Assembly: GCF_029978005.1 (NCBI RefSeq)
Contig: NZ_JARKOZ010000032.1
Location: 1 to 64,000, forward strand
Direction: 5' to 3'
DNA from: Solidesulfovibrio sp.
Lineage (GTDB): Bacteria > Desulfobacterota > Desulfovibrionia > Desulfovibrionales > Desulfovibrionaceae
DNA length: 64,000 nucleotides
Shown here one piece after another: positions 1-8,371 of this stretch (positions within the stretch are counted from its first letter, which is position 1; every line of letters starts with the position of its first letter). The notes under the pieces were generated by a model. It saw nothing but the letters and a program-made list of their open reading frames with translations. It was not told the DNA's origin and did not search any database. The translations under genes and the position numbers were made by a program.

Positions 1-102
1 AACCTGAGCGTCTTTTGCGAACTGGCGCGCGGCACGCTGCTGGCCGACGCCGTGTCCATCCTGGGCAGTCTGGACCTCGTCATCCCGGAGATCGACCGAT
101 GA
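1..102 (+). CDS. nuoD: Complex I NuoD-like subunit, C-terminal end (partial)
   Basis: Only the last 33 codons lie in the window. The final residues (LARGTLLADAVSILGSLD, then LVIPEIDR) match the usual NuoD ending, in which a Cys/Leu-Ala-Arg-Gly segment leads to an Asp-rich tail finishing near E-[VI]-D-R. NuoD is the 49-kDa quinone-site subunit of the peripheral arm of NADH-quinone oxidoreductase. No C-terminal CxxC nickel-ligand motif is visible, which argues against a group 4 NiFe-hydrogenase large subunit. The stop overlaps the nuoH start (ATGA), so the two genes are translationally coupled. Confidence 0.75.
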   Translation, partial: NLSVFCELARGTLLADAVSILGSLDLVIPEIDR

Positions 103-1088
103 ACCTGGAACAGCTTTTAAGCCTGGATCATCCGCTCACGCGCCTGGTGATCGGGTTGCTTTGCATCTTCGCCTTCGTGGGCCTCAACGGCCTGGTGCTG
201 GTCTGGGTCGAGCGCAAGGTGGCCGGGCATTGCCAGCTGCGCCCGGGTCCCCTGCACGTCGGTCCCCACGGCCTGCTCCAGCCCCTGGTCGACGCGGTCA
301 AGCTCATCGGCAAGCAGCTCGTGGCCCCGGCCGGCAGCGACAAGATCCTCTATTGGACCGCGCCGCTTCTGGCCTTCGCCCCGGTGACGGTGTGCTTCCT
401 GCCGTTGCCCTGGGCGCCGGAACTGTCCATGATCCCCATGAACCTGGGGCTGGTGCTCATCCTGGCCTTTTCCGGGCTCGGCGTCCTGTCGCTGATCCTG
501 GCCGGCTGGGGCTCCAACAACAAGTGGGGGCTGCTCGGGGCCGCCCGCTCCGTGGCCCAGTCCGTGGCCTACGAGGTGCCGCTGCTCCTTTCCGTCATGG
601 CCGTGGCCATCACGGCCGGGTCGCTGGACCTGTACCAGATCTCCGCCCAGCAGGGCGGCTGGCCGTGGCAGTGGTACGGCGTCAAAAACCCCCTGGCCTT
701 CTTCATCTTTCTGGTCTGCGCCGTGGCCGAGACCAACCGCGCCCCCTTCGACCTGCCCGAGGCCGAGTCGGAACTCACGGCCGGCTTCCACACCGAATAT
801 TCGGGCATGGGCTTCGGCCTGTTCTTCCTGGCCGAATACGCCAACATGATCATCGTCTCGGGCGTGGCGGCAGCGCTTTTCCTGGGCGGCTGGCAGGGGC
901 CTTTCCTGCCGGGCGTGTGGTGGTTTCTGGTCAAGATCTACTGCATCCTCTTTTTCATCATCTGGCTGCGCTGGACGTATCCGCGCGTGCGCTTCGACCA
1001 GCTGCTCAACCTCAGCTGGAAGTGGCTCACGCCCCTGGCGCTTCTTGACCTTGCCCTGGCCGTGATCGTGGCCGGATTCGGAGGCTGA
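99..1088 (+). CDS. nuoH: NADH-quinone oxidoreductase subunit H
   Basis: The 329-residue membrane protein is the NuoH/ND1 subunit, which docks the peripheral arm of complex I to the membrane arm and forms part of the quinone cavity. Family hallmarks are the early VERKVAGHCQLRPGP segment (about residue 37), the following GLLQPLVDAVKL, and the acidic loop FDLPEAESELTAGFHTEYSG near residue 225. About eight hydrophobic segments are present. The start at 99 overlaps the nuoD stop. An upstream in-frame extension from position 15 runs through nuoD coding sequence and was rejected. nuoI follows one base after the stop. Confidence 0.93.
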   Translation: MNLEQLLSLDHPLTRLVIGLLCIFAFVGLNGLVLVWVERKVAGHCQLRPGPLHVGPHGLLQPLVDAVKLIGKQLVAPAGSDKILYWTAPLLAFAPVTVCFLPLPWAPELSMIPMNLGLVLILAFSGLGVLSLILAGWGSNNKWGLLGAARSVAQSVAYEVPLLLSVMAVAITAGSLDLYQISAQQGGWPWQWYGVKNPLAFFIFLVCAVAETNRAPFDLPEAESELTAGFHTEYSGMGFGLFFLAEYANMIIVSGVAAALFLGGWQGPFLPGVWWFLVKIYCILFFIIWLRWTYPRVRFDQLLNLSWKWLTPLALLDLALAVIVAGFGG

Positions 1089-1089
1089 C

Positions 1090-1608
1090 ATGTCGGTTTC
1101 GCAGCTCATCGAGGAAGCCTACACGGGGCTCAAAAGCCTCGTCATCGGCCTTGGCGTCACGGGCAAGGCCTTTGTGCAGCCGGGCGTGACCGTGCTGTAT
1201 CCCATGGAGGAAGTGGAGCGCGACGCTCTCGTGACCTTTCGCGGCCATGTGGAGCTGATCGGCAAGGAAGAAGATCCGGCCGTGCCGCGTTGCGTGGCCT
1301 GCGGCGCGTGCGTCAAGGCCTGTCCGTCGAACTGCATCACCGTCCTGTGCCCGGTGGCTCCCAAGGAGGGCGAGGAGGGCGGCCCGGCCACGATGGCCCC
1401 GCCCCCCCAGAAGGGCTGCAAGACGCCCGGCGCGTTCATCGTGGATTTCTCGCTGTGCAGTCTGTGCGGCCAGTGCGCCAGGATCTGCCCGGTGGATTCG
1501 CTCCAGTTCTCGGACAACCCCTACATGGTGAGTTTCGACCGCAAGGACTTCCAGATCGACCTGCTGGCGCGCCTCAAGAGAATGGCGGGCGAGGAAGCGG
1601 GAGAATAG
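1090..1608 (+). CDS. nuoI: NADH-quinone oxidoreductase subunit I, two [4Fe-4S] ferredoxin
   Basis: The 172-residue protein has two ferredoxin motifs: C68, C71, C74, C78 (CVACGACVKACP) and C123, C126, C129, C133 (CSLCGQCARICP). This is the NuoI/TYKY arrangement that carries electrons toward the quinone site. The linker between the clusters, with a KEGEEGGPA segment and extra cysteines, is longer than in typical NuoI. A strong intrinsic terminator lies 70 bp downstream and the next gene is on the other strand. The cluster therefore ends at nuoI here, and any nuoJ-N genes must lie elsewhere or upstream. Confidence 0.92.
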   Translation: MSVSQLIEEAYTGLKSLVIGLGVTGKAFVQPGVTVLYPMEEVERDALVTFRGHVELIGKEEDPAVPRCVACGACVKACPSNCITVLCPVAPKEGEEGGPATMAPPPQKGCKTPGAFIVDFSLCSLCGQCARICPVDSLQFSDNPYMVSFDRKDFQIDLLARLKRMAGEEAGE

Positions 1609-1620
1609 AAAGAGAAGAAA

Positions 1621-1675
1621 CGCCTCCGACGGCCAGAAGGGGGACGACCCCTCCTGGACCTCCCGAGAGAGGGGA
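1621..1675 (+). repeat. Dispersed intergenic hairpin repeat, module 1, copy A
   Basis: This stretch reads gcctccgacggccagaaggg followed by a spacer and cccctcctggacctcccg. It is a degenerate copy of an element also found at 21370-21424 (reverse orientation) and 22873-22925. The shared pattern is GCCTCCGGCGGCCAGGAG, a short centre, then CTCCTGGACC. The arms can pair. It sits between the nuoI stop and its terminator. Confidence 0.6.
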
Positions 1676-1677
1676 TG

Positions 1678-1710
1678 AAAGCGCCCGGGGTTTCGGCCGT
1701 GGGCGTTTTT
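1678..1710 (+). terminator. Intrinsic terminator after nuoI
   Basis: AAAGCGCCC (1678-1686) pairs with GGGCGTTTT (1701-1709) with one G-U pair. The loop is about 14 nt, and the T run continues to 1710. It lies directly downstream of nuoI and before the convergent FAD-oxidase gene. The A-run on the other side means it could also serve the opposite strand. Confidence 0.8.
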
Positions 1711-1725
1711 ATTGGGCAAGAGGGA

Positions 1726-3087
1726 TCAGGGAAGAACCTTGTTCGGGTTCATGATCCCGCTCGGGTCGAACAGCGCCTTGAGGCCCCGTTGCAGGGCGAG
1801 CGACCGGGGCGAGAGTTCCATGTCGATGAACGGCTGCTTGGTCACGCCCACGCCGTGTTCGCCGGACATGGTGCCGCCCAGACGCAGCACCTCGGCGACC
1901 AGGGCGCGCACGAGGTCGTGGCCGCGTGCGCGGCTGCCTTCCGGGCCGGTGATGTTGACGTGGATGTTGCCGTCGCCGGCGTGGCCGAAGGCGTAGACCG
2001 CCATGGCGAAGCGCGCGGCAAGCCCCGGCAGGGCGGCGATGAGGTCCGGGATGCGCGCGATGGGCACCACCGTGTCCTCGGACAAGTACACCGGCGCGCT
2101 CTCGTGGATGCGCGTGGAGGTCTGGCGGCGGATGTCCCAGAGCTGTTCCCGCCGATCCGCGTCGTCGGCCGGCAGCACGGCCAACGCCCCGGCGTCGCGG
2201 CAGATGCAGGCCACGCGGCCGATGTCCCGGTCCGTGGTGTCCGCGTCGCCGTCCACCTCGAGCAGGAGCAGGGCCGCGTCCCGGCCCGGCAGCTCGAAAG
2301 GCAAAAGTTCCTCCACCAGCCCCAGGCAGGCTCGGTCCATGAATTCCACGGCCGACGGGCAGATGCCCGAGGTCATCACCGACGACACGGCCGCGACGGC
2401 CGCCCGGGCGTCGGTGAAAAGCGCCACCATGGTGCGCACGGCGCGCGGATGCGGGATGAGCTTGACCGTAAGCTCGGTGATGACCCCGAGCGTCCCTTCG
2501 CTCCCCACGAAAAGCCCGGCCAGGTCGTAGCCCACCACGCCCTTGCGCGTGGCCACGCCCGCCTTGAGAAGCTCCCCGTCCGGCAGCACGGCGGTAAGCC
2601 CCAGCACGTAGTCGCGGGTGACGCCGTACTTGACGCAGGCCGGGCCGCCGGCGTTGGTGGCGGCGTTGCCGCCGATGGTGCAGGTGGCCAGGCTCGCCGG
2701 ATCGGGCGGATAGAAAAGCCCCTTGGCCGCGGCCGCGTCGCGCAGGGCCTTGGTGACCACCCCGGGCTCGACCACGGCTACGCCGTTGACCGTGTCGATG
2801 GAAAGGATGCGGTCCATGGACGCCGTGGACACGACCACGCCGCCGCGTACCGGCAGACAGCCGCCGCAAAGGCCGGTGCCGGCCCCGCGCGGGGTGACGG
2901 GAAAGCCGTGGGCCTTGGCCAGACGCAGGAGCCGGCCGACTTCGTCGGCGTTTTTGGGGAAAAAGACGGCGTCCGGCCGGGCGTGCAACCCCGAATCGTC
3001 GGTGGCGGCCGCCTCGCGGCTGGCGTCGTCGAAGCGCAGGCCCGGCCCCAGCTCTCGGGACAGGGCGGCAAGGAGGCTTGCGTCCAC
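1726..3087 (-). CDS. GlcD-like FAD-linked 2-hydroxyacid dehydrogenase
   Basis: The 453-residue protein belongs to the FAD-binding PCMH oxidase family (glycolate oxidase GlcD / D-lactate dehydrogenase). Visible marks are PRGAGTGLCGGC near residue 66 (FAD pyrophosphate binding), GGNAATNAGG near 138, GHAGDGNIHVN near 366, GEHGVGVTKQ near 408, and the family ending DPSGIMNPNKVLP. It would oxidise a D-2-hydroxyacid such as D-lactate or glycolate. No FeS partner (GlcF) is adjacent. It is the last gene of a minus-strand run, with only six bases separating it from an ABC permease, which suggests the transporter and enzyme share a substrate. The exact substrate cannot be told from sequence. Confidence 0.88.
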   Translation of the reverse strand: MDASLLAALSRELGPGLRFDDASREAAATDDSGLHARPDAVFFPKNADEVGRLLRLAKAHGFPVTPRGAGTGLCGGCLPVRGGVVVSTASMDRILSIDTVNGVAVVEPGVVTKALRDAAAAKGLFYPPDPASLATCTIGGNAATNAGGPACVKYGVTRDYVLGLTAVLPDGELLKAGVATRKGVVGYDLAGLFVGSEGTLGVITELTVKLIPHPRAVRTMVALFTDARAAVAAVSSVMTSGICPSAVEFMDRACLGLVEELLPFELPGRDAALLLLEVDGDADTTDRDIGRVACICRDAGALAVLPADDADRREQLWDIRRQTSTRIHESAPVYLSEDTVVPIARIPDLIAALPGLAARFAMAVYAFGHAGDGNIHVNITGPEGSRARGHDLVRALVAEVLRLGGTMSGEHGVGVTKQPFIDMELSPRSLALQRGLKALFDPSGIMNPNKVLP

Positions 3088-3093
3088 GGCTTT

Positions 3094-3786
3094 CTAGTCC
3101 TTCTTCGTCTCGAAGCCCGGCAGCTCCAGCCGCTTTTCCACCGCGCGCAGGACGAAGGTGGCCACGGTCACCAGGGCCAGGTAGTAAAGCCCCACGACGA
3201 TGAAGACTTCCGTGTTGCGGAAGGTGGATTTGGCCAGGCTGCGGCCCATGCCGGTCAAGTCGCTCACGGTGATGATGGAGGCCAGGGACGAATACTTGAT
3301 GAGGTAGATGATTTCGTTGCCGCAGCCCGGAAGCGCCCGGCGGAAGGCTTGGGGCAGGACCACCGAGGTGATGGTGGTCAGGGGCGTCATGCCGAGGGCC
3401 TGGGCGGCGCGCAACTGGCCGCGTTTGATGGAGAGCAGGCCCCCTCGGATGTATTCGGACTGGTAGGCCCCGCTGCAAAGGGCAAAGCCGATGATGGAGG
3501 CCCACATGGGCGAGAGCACGAGATTCACGCCGCCGATGGAGACGTAGGGCAGGGCGAAGTACCAGAAATAGAGCTGCACCACCAGCGGCGTGCCCCGGAA
3601 AAGGGAGACGTACCAGTCCAGGGCCTTGCCCACGGGGCGCGGGGCGTAGACCCGGGCCGTGCCCACGATGACGCCGATGGCGATGCCGAGCAGCGAGGCC
3701 GGGACGATGAGCAGGACGCTCGTCCAGAGCCCGGCGTCCAGGGCCGGGATGATGCGGTTTACGGCGAAGTCGAGAAAGCCTTCCAT
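3094..3786 (-). CDS. Polar amino acid-type ABC transporter permease (distal)
   Basis: The 230-residue inner-membrane permease is of the HisM/GlnP family, with an N-terminal amphipathic segment followed by about five membrane helices. The coupling-loop region reads GQLRAAQALGMTPLTTITSVV followed by LPQAFRRALPGCGNE, the EAA-type motif that contacts the ATPase. It lies 12 bp downstream of the ATPase gene and 6 bp upstream of the FAD oxidase gene. It resembles the permease at 4577-5299 and probably forms a heterodimer with it. Confidence 0.9.
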   Translation of the reverse strand: MEGFLDFAVNRIIPALDAGLWTSVLLIVPASLLGIAIGVIVGTARVYAPRPVGKALDWYVSLFRGTPLVVQLYFWYFALPYVSIGGVNLVLSPMWASIIGFALCSGAYQSEYIRGGLLSIKRGQLRAAQALGMTPLTTITSVVLPQAFRRALPGCGNEIIYLIKYSSLASIITVSDLTGMGRSLAKSTFRNTEVFIVVGLYYLALVTVATFVLRAVEKRLELPGFETKKD

Positions 3787-3798
3787 GATGCGGCGGTC

Positions 3799-4575
3799 CT
3801 AGGAGGCGATCTCGCAGGAGGCGTCGCCGGCCAGTTCGCTCAGTTTGGCGCAAAACGACTGGGTGCGGCTGCCGGAGTTGCGGGAAAGCAGCACGGCCGG
3901 CGCGCCGCGCTCCACGATGCGCCCCTTTTCCATGAACAGGAACTCGTCGGCCAGCGATGCGGAAAAGCTGATCTGGTGCGTGGCCATGACCATGGTCATG
4001 CCCTCGTCGGCCAGGTCGCGGATGACGGTGAGCACCTCGCCGATGAGCTCGGGGTCCAGCGCCGAGGTGGGCTCGTCGAGGAGCAGCACCTTGGGGTCGA
4101 GCGCGAGCGCCCGGGCGACGGACACCCGCTGCTTCTGGCCGCCGGAGAGCTGGGCCGGGTACAGGCTCGGCTTGTCGGCCAGGCCCACGCGGGCGAGCTC
4201 CTCCATGGCCCGGTTGGTGGCGGCGCGCTTGTCCAGGCCCTTGACCTTGATCAGGGCCACGCGCACGTTCTCCATGGCGGAAAGGTGGTCGAACAGGTTG
4301 AAATCCTGAAAGATCATGCCGACCTGCTGACGCAGGGCCAAAAGCTCCTTCTTGCTCTTGCCGTTGACCGGCTTGCCGTCCAGGGAAATCACGCCGGAAT
4401 CGGGCGGCGAGAGAAAGTTGATGCAGGAGAGCAGGGTGGACTTGCCGGCTCCGGATGGGCCGATGAGCACCTTGAGCCCGCCTTTTTTGACGGCAAAGGA
4501 GACGTCGTCGAGAATGCGCTGCCCGCCGATGGTCTTGACGATGTTCTCGACGCGCAAAATGGCCGGCTGGTCCAT
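3799..4575 (-). CDS. Polar amino acid-type ABC transporter ATPase
   Basis: The 258-residue ATPase is of the GlnQ/HisP class. Walker A is GPSGAGKST (residues 39-47), the Q-loop is IFQDFNLF (about 88), the signature is LSGGQ (143-147), Walker B with the catalytic Glu is VLLLDE (163-168), and the switch His is in MATHQ (about 203). It energises import through the two flanking permeases. Its start is one base from the stop of the upstream permease gene. The C-terminal tail after MEKGRIVERG is slightly longer than the minimal family length. Confidence 0.95.
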   Translation of the reverse strand: MDQPAILRVENIVKTIGGQRILDDVSFAVKKGGLKVLIGPSGAGKSTLLSCINFLSPPDSGVISLDGKPVNGKSKKELLALRQQVGMIFQDFNLFDHLSAMENVRVALIKVKGLDKRAATNRAMEELARVGLADKPSLYPAQLSGGQKQRVSVARALALDPKVLLLDEPTSALDPELIGEVLTVIRDLADEGMTMVMATHQISFSASLADEFLFMEKGRIVERGAPAVLLSRNSGSRTQSFCAKLSELAGDASCEIAS

Positions 4576-4576
4576 G

Positions 4577-5299
4577 CTACAGCGTTCCCTGGTGCGCGTA
4601 TCCGGGGATGCGCACCTTGGCTTCCAGGCGTTTGAGGGTTTTGATGCCGGCCCAGGTCAGAAAGAAAAAGAGCGCTCCGGCCAGGATGGACAGGGGCAGC
4701 GGCTGGTGGGTGACGGCCGCCACCGAACGCGTGCGCGCCATGACCTCGAGGACGCCGATGGTGAACGCCAGGGCGGAGTCCTTGAGCAGGATGGAATATT
4801 CGTTGGACCAGGCCGGGATGGACAGGCGCAGGGCTTGGGGCAGGATGATCGCCCGAATGGCCTGGCCGTCGGAAAGGCCCAGGGCCCGGGCGGCCTTCAG
4901 TTGCCCGGCGGGCAGGCTTTGCATGGCTCCGCGGAAGATCTGCGACTGGTAGGCGGCGCTGGTGAGCCCGAGGACCACCACGGCGGAAAAAAATCCCGAG
5001 GAGAGCGGCAGGAAGGACAGGGCCGGCAGTTCGCTCAAGTAGGCCATGATGCCGAAGTAGAAGAGGTAGAGCTGCACCAGGATGGGTACGCCGCGAAAGA
5101 GCCAGACGTAGCCCGAAACGAGCCGCCTTGCCAGGCGGCCGCCGTAGACGTGGGCCACGGCCAGGGGCACGCCGAAGGCCAGGCCCAGGGCCATGGCTCC
5201 GAGGATGAGCCCGGCCGTCCACCAGAGCCCGCCCAGGATGTAGGGCAGGGCTTCCCAGGATGCCAGGGCGGCCTTGAGGAATCCTTCCATGCAATTCAC
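4577..5299 (-). CDS. Polar amino acid-type ABC transporter permease (proximal)
   Basis: The 240-residue HisQ/HisM-family permease has about five hydrophobic segments and the coupling motif GQLKAARALGLSDGQAIRAI. Two starts are possible (MNCMEGF; the second Met is three codons in) and neither can be excluded. It is the second gene of the operon, 60 bp downstream of the binding protein gene and essentially abutting the ATPase gene. Confidence 0.9.
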   Translation of the reverse strand: MNCMEGFLKAALASWEALPYILGGLWWTAGLILGAMALGLAFGVPLAVAHVYGGRLARRLVSGYVWLFRGVPILVQLYLFYFGIMAYLSELPALSFLPLSSGFFSAVVVLGLTSAAYQSQIFRGAMQSLPAGQLKAARALGLSDGQAIRAIILPQALRLSIPAWSNEYSILLKDSALAFTIGVLEVMARTRSVAAVTHQPLPLSILAGALFFFLTWAGIKTLKRLEAKVRIPGYAHQGTL

Positions 5300-5359
5300 G
5301 TCCGGGGGGGCGCCTCGGCCGGGCCGCGTCGCTGCGGCCCGGCCGAGGCGGCGGGAGGG

Positions 5360-6112
5360 CTACAGGCCGTACTTGGCCTTGAGTTCCTTCCAGTAGGGGT
5401 CGGCCATGAGGAGCTTGAGGCCCTGGTTGACCTTGTCCTGGAATTCCTTGTCTTCCTTGCGCATGGCGTAGCCGTACTTCTCGGGCGCGGCATCGAAGGT
5501 GCCAGCGATCTTCATGCCGGGGTTCTTCATGACTTCCGTGGCGATGGTGCTGTCCATGCCGGAGCCGGCGATGCGGCCGATCTTCACGTCCTCCATGGAC
5601 AGGTCCGTGGAGTCGTAGGGCACGAGCTCGAACTTGTAGCCGGGCTTGGCGACGAGTTCCTCGAGCAGCTTGGCCGTGACCGTGCCGCGCTGGACGCCGA
5701 GCTTCTTGCCGGACTTGAGCAGGTCGGCCAGGGAGGCGGTTTCCTTTTCCGGCACCACCAGCACCTGGGTGACTTCATAGTAGGGGATGGAGAAATCGAC
5801 CTTTTGGGCGCGTTCGGCCGTAGCGCTCATGCCCGAGGCGATGATGTCGATTTTCTTGGCCAAAAGGGCGGGGATGATGCCGTCCCAGTCCATGGGCTGG
5901 TGCTTGACCGTAAAACCCATCTTCTTGGCGATCCAGTCCAGAGACTCGACGTCGAAGCCCGTGGGCTTGCCGTCCTTGTCCACGAAGCCGAAGGGCGGAA
6001 AGCCGAAGTCGATGCCGTTGACGTAGACTTTCTCCTCGGCCGCGGCCACGCCGCCGCAGGCGAGGACAAAGACGGCCAGGGCGGCCAGAAGAAGGCCAAG
6101 ACGCTTGCGCAT
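5360..6112 (-). CDS. Periplasmic solute-binding protein, SBP family 3
   Basis: The 250-residue protein starts at MRKRLGLLLA, chosen because GGGAG lies 6 bp upstream and a secretion signal follows immediately. The longer open frame to 6319 has an Arg/Pro-rich non-coding character. The signal region ends either in a lipobox-like VLAC or at a VAAAEE signal-peptidase I site. The mature part has the family-3 pattern YVNGIDFGFPPFGFVDKDG, then PTGFDVESLDW and KIDIIASGMSATAERA. It would capture an amino acid or related small acid and deliver it to the two-permease transporter downstream. It is the first gene of the operon. Confidence 0.9.
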   Translation of the reverse strand: MRKRLGLLLAALAVFVLACGGVAAAEEKVYVNGIDFGFPPFGFVDKDGKPTGFDVESLDWIAKKMGFTVKHQPMDWDGIIPALLAKKIDIIASGMSATAERAQKVDFSIPYYEVTQVLVVPEKETASLADLLKSGKKLGVQRGTVTAKLLEELVAKPGYKFELVPYDSTDLSMEDVKIGRIAGSGMDSTIATEVMKNPGMKIAGTFDAAPEKYGYAMRKEDKEFQDKVNQGLKLLMADPYWKELKAKYGL

Positions 6113-6373
6113 GGTACGCTCCCGGGGTTTGAGTTGGACGGTGCGGGGCCAAGGCCGTATCCGACGACGCCGGTGTCTCCGGCGCGGGGTGTCGTCAGGG
6201 CGCGAAGGAACCGTAACCGGATAGCAGAGTTGTCGCGGCCGATCAAGGCCGCGCGGGGGGGGCCGGCAAAGCGGGGGCGCGTTGCGTTCCCGAGGCCTCT
6301 TTTCGCGAAAATCGCGCAAAAAGGCTGCGATAATTGTATTTTCTGAAAAAGGCCCCGCTTCGAGGGAGGCAGG

Positions 6374-7303
6374 CTAGCAGGCCAGGGGCAGGCAGTCGGA
6401 AACGACCCTGTCGCGGCCGGCCAGCTTGGCCTGATAGAGCATGCGGTCGGCGGTGAGGAGAAGCGATTCCGGCAGCAGCACGCCGACGGGCACGGCCGAG
6501 GCCACCCCCAGGCTCACCGTGACGACCGGAGCGGCCCGGGAGCCGACGTGCTCCATGCCGAGCGCCCTGACCGTAAGGCGCATGGCTTCGGCCACGTGCA
6601 TCGCGCCGGCAAGGTCGGTGTCCTCGAGCACGATGGCGAATTCCTCGCCGCCGAAGCGCGCCGCCAGATCGCCCGGACGGCGCAGTACCTCGGAAAGGGC
6701 CATGGCCACGCGGCGCAGGCAGGCGTCGCCGGCCACGTGGCCGTAGGCGTCGTTGTAGGCCTTGAAGTCGTCGATGTCGGCCATGATCACGGACAGCGGC
6801 GTGGCGCAGCGCATGCTGTGTCGCCAGGCCCGCTCCAGGCACTCGTCGAAGCGCCGACGGTTGGGGATGCCGGTCAGCCCGTCGCGCATGGACAGCGTTT
6901 CGAGCAGGTCGCCCCGGCGCTTGAGCTCCACGTGGGCCCGCACCCGGGCCTGGACCACGGGCACGGTCACGGGCTTGGTGATGTAGTCCACCGCGCCGAG
7001 GGCCAGCCCCAGGGTCTCGTCGGACACCTCGTTTTTGGCGGTGAGGAAGATGATCGGGATGTTCCTGGTGGTGTGGTCCGCCTTGAGGCGGCGGCAGACC
7101 TCGTAGCCGTCCATGTCGGGCATGAGGATGTCGAGCAGGATCAGGTCCGGCGCGGAGGCGTCCACCAGGCGCAAGGCTTCCGGACCGCTCGTGGCGATGC
7201 GCACGTCGAACTCGCCGCGAAGCGTCTCGGTCAAAATGGCCAGATTGGACGGCGCGTCATCAACGACCAGCACGGTCGCCGGGCATGCGGGCATCTCCAT
7301 CAA
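6374..7303 (-). CDS. Response regulator-diguanylate cyclase (PleD/WspR type)
   Basis: In this 309-residue protein an N-terminal receiver domain (phospho-acceptor D58 in LILLDILMPDMDG, Lys of the KP motif at about 110) precedes a GGDEF domain with an intact active-site GGEEF at 218-222. The inhibitory I-site RPGD (209-212) sits exactly five residues before it. It should therefore make cyclic di-GMP under phosphorylation control with product inhibition. No histidine kinase is adjacent. The 261-bp gap to the transporter operon holds that operon's 5' region, with an A+T-rich patch near 6325. Confidence 0.93.
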   Translation of the reverse strand: MMEMPACPATVLVVDDAPSNLAILTETLRGEFDVRIATSGPEALRLVDASAPDLILLDILMPDMDGYEVCRRLKADHTTRNIPIIFLTAKNEVSDETLGLALGAVDYITKPVTVPVVQARVRAHVELKRRGDLLETLSMRDGLTGIPNRRRFDECLERAWRHSMRCATPLSVIMADIDDFKAYNDAYGHVAGDACLRRVAMALSEVLRRPGDLAARFGGEEFAIVLEDTDLAGAMHVAEAMRLTVRALGMEHVGSRAAPVVTVSLGVASAVPVGVLLPESLLLTADRMLYQAKLAGRDRVVSDCLPLAC

Positions 7304-7364
7304 CGGACTCCAGGCGGGAAATTGCTGTTTCCTCTAGCCTCAAGACGGCCCAAGCGCAAGACCG

Positions 7365-8258
7365 TTATCGGCTTTCCAAAGGCCTTGGGCGCCGGTTGGT
7401 GAGCCAAACCCCGGCCAGCACGCACAATCCCCCCTGGATCAAATCGCCGGACAGGGGCTCGCCGAGCAGCAGCCAGCCGAGGAACACGGCCGTAACGGGC
7501 ACGAGGTTGATGAAGACCCCGGCCCGGGTCGGGCCGAGGGCTTTCACCCCTTCGTAGTACCAGGAAAAGCCGAACCCTGTGGCCAGCACGCCGAAAAAGA
7601 GCAGGCAGCCCCAGGTCGCCGGGCCGGCCGCGACCGCCTCCTTCGCCAGGCCCGTGGCCGCAGCCGGCGGCAGGAGCATGGCCGCGCCCAGGATGCACGA
7701 CCAGGCCACCGCGCCGTAGGGGGCCACGCGCTCCATGGCCTTCTTGCCGACCAGGGTGTAGGCCGCCCAGGCGAGCACGCAGCCGAAGATGTACAGATCG
7801 CCCGTGGAGAGGCGTTGGGACAGGAGCCGGCCGGGATCGCCGTCGCCGACGATGAGCGCCACGCCGAAAAAGGACAGGACGACGCCCCCGGCCTTGAGCG
7901 GGCCCAGGCGCTCCCGGAGGAACACGGCGGAACAAAGCGCCACCACGGCCGGGATGGCCGCCGCGATGAGCGCCGCCCGGCCGGCCGGGACCGTGCGCAG
8001 ACCGGCGAAGAAGAGCGCGTTGTAGGCGAAGATGCCGGTGGCGGCCAGGGCCGCCAGCCAGGGGAAGTTGGCCCGGGTCAGGCGCGGCAGGCCCCCCTCC
8101 AGGCGGGCCGTGAGGAAGACCAGAAAGGCCGAGGCCAGGGCGAAGCGCAGGAATGCGGCCGGAAAGGGGCTCATGGACCGGCCGAGGAACCGCCCGGCCA
8201 CCCAGGTGCCCCCCCAGAGCGCGGCCGAAGCGATCAGTTTGAGATAGATGCCCGTCAT
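7365..8258 (-). CDS. EamA/DMT family transporter
   Basis: The 297-residue inner-membrane protein has about ten hydrophobic segments in two EamA repeats. The first begins ASAALWGGTWVAGRF and the second around FGCVLAWAAYTLVGKK. Members export or import metabolites such as amino acids. The start at 8258 (MTGIYLKL) is preferred over an upstream Met because AGGATGG sits just upstream. The substrate is unknown. It is transcribed divergently from the flavoprotein gene at 8372. Confidence 0.88.
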   Translation of the reverse strand: MTGIYLKLIASAALWGGTWVAGRFLGRSMSPFPAAFLRFALASAFLVFLTARLEGGLPRLTRANFPWLAALAATGIFAYNALFFAGLRTVPAGRAALIAAAIPAVVALCSAVFLRERLGPLKAGGVVLSFFGVALIVGDGDPGRLLSQRLSTGDLYIFGCVLAWAAYTLVGKKAMERVAPYGAVAWSCILGAAMLLPPAAATGLAKEAVAAGPATWGCLLFFGVLATGFGFSWYYEGVKALGPTRAGVFINLVPVTAVFLGWLLLGEPLSGDLIQGGLCVLAGVWLTNRRPRPLESR

Positions 8259-8371
8259 GACGCCATCCTTTTTCGCGGGGCACGGTGGTGGCACAAAGCC
8301 GGGGGAAAGTCATCCGGCCCGTTGAGTCGGCCCGGGCTTTGGCGTAGTCTCGGCCCAAACTGGAGGTCGCC

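Noticed and set aside
1..1608. Group 4 NiFe-hydrogenase (Ech/Coo) instead of complex I
   Set aside because: The visible large-subunit end lacks the C-terminal CxxC ligands, and NuoH/NuoI match complex I subunits.
1675..4635. 986-codon plus-strand open frame
   Set aside because: It lies opposite the GlcD, permease and ATPase genes, is rich in His, Gly, Arg and Gln, and has no family motifs; it is an antisense shadow of GC-rich codons.
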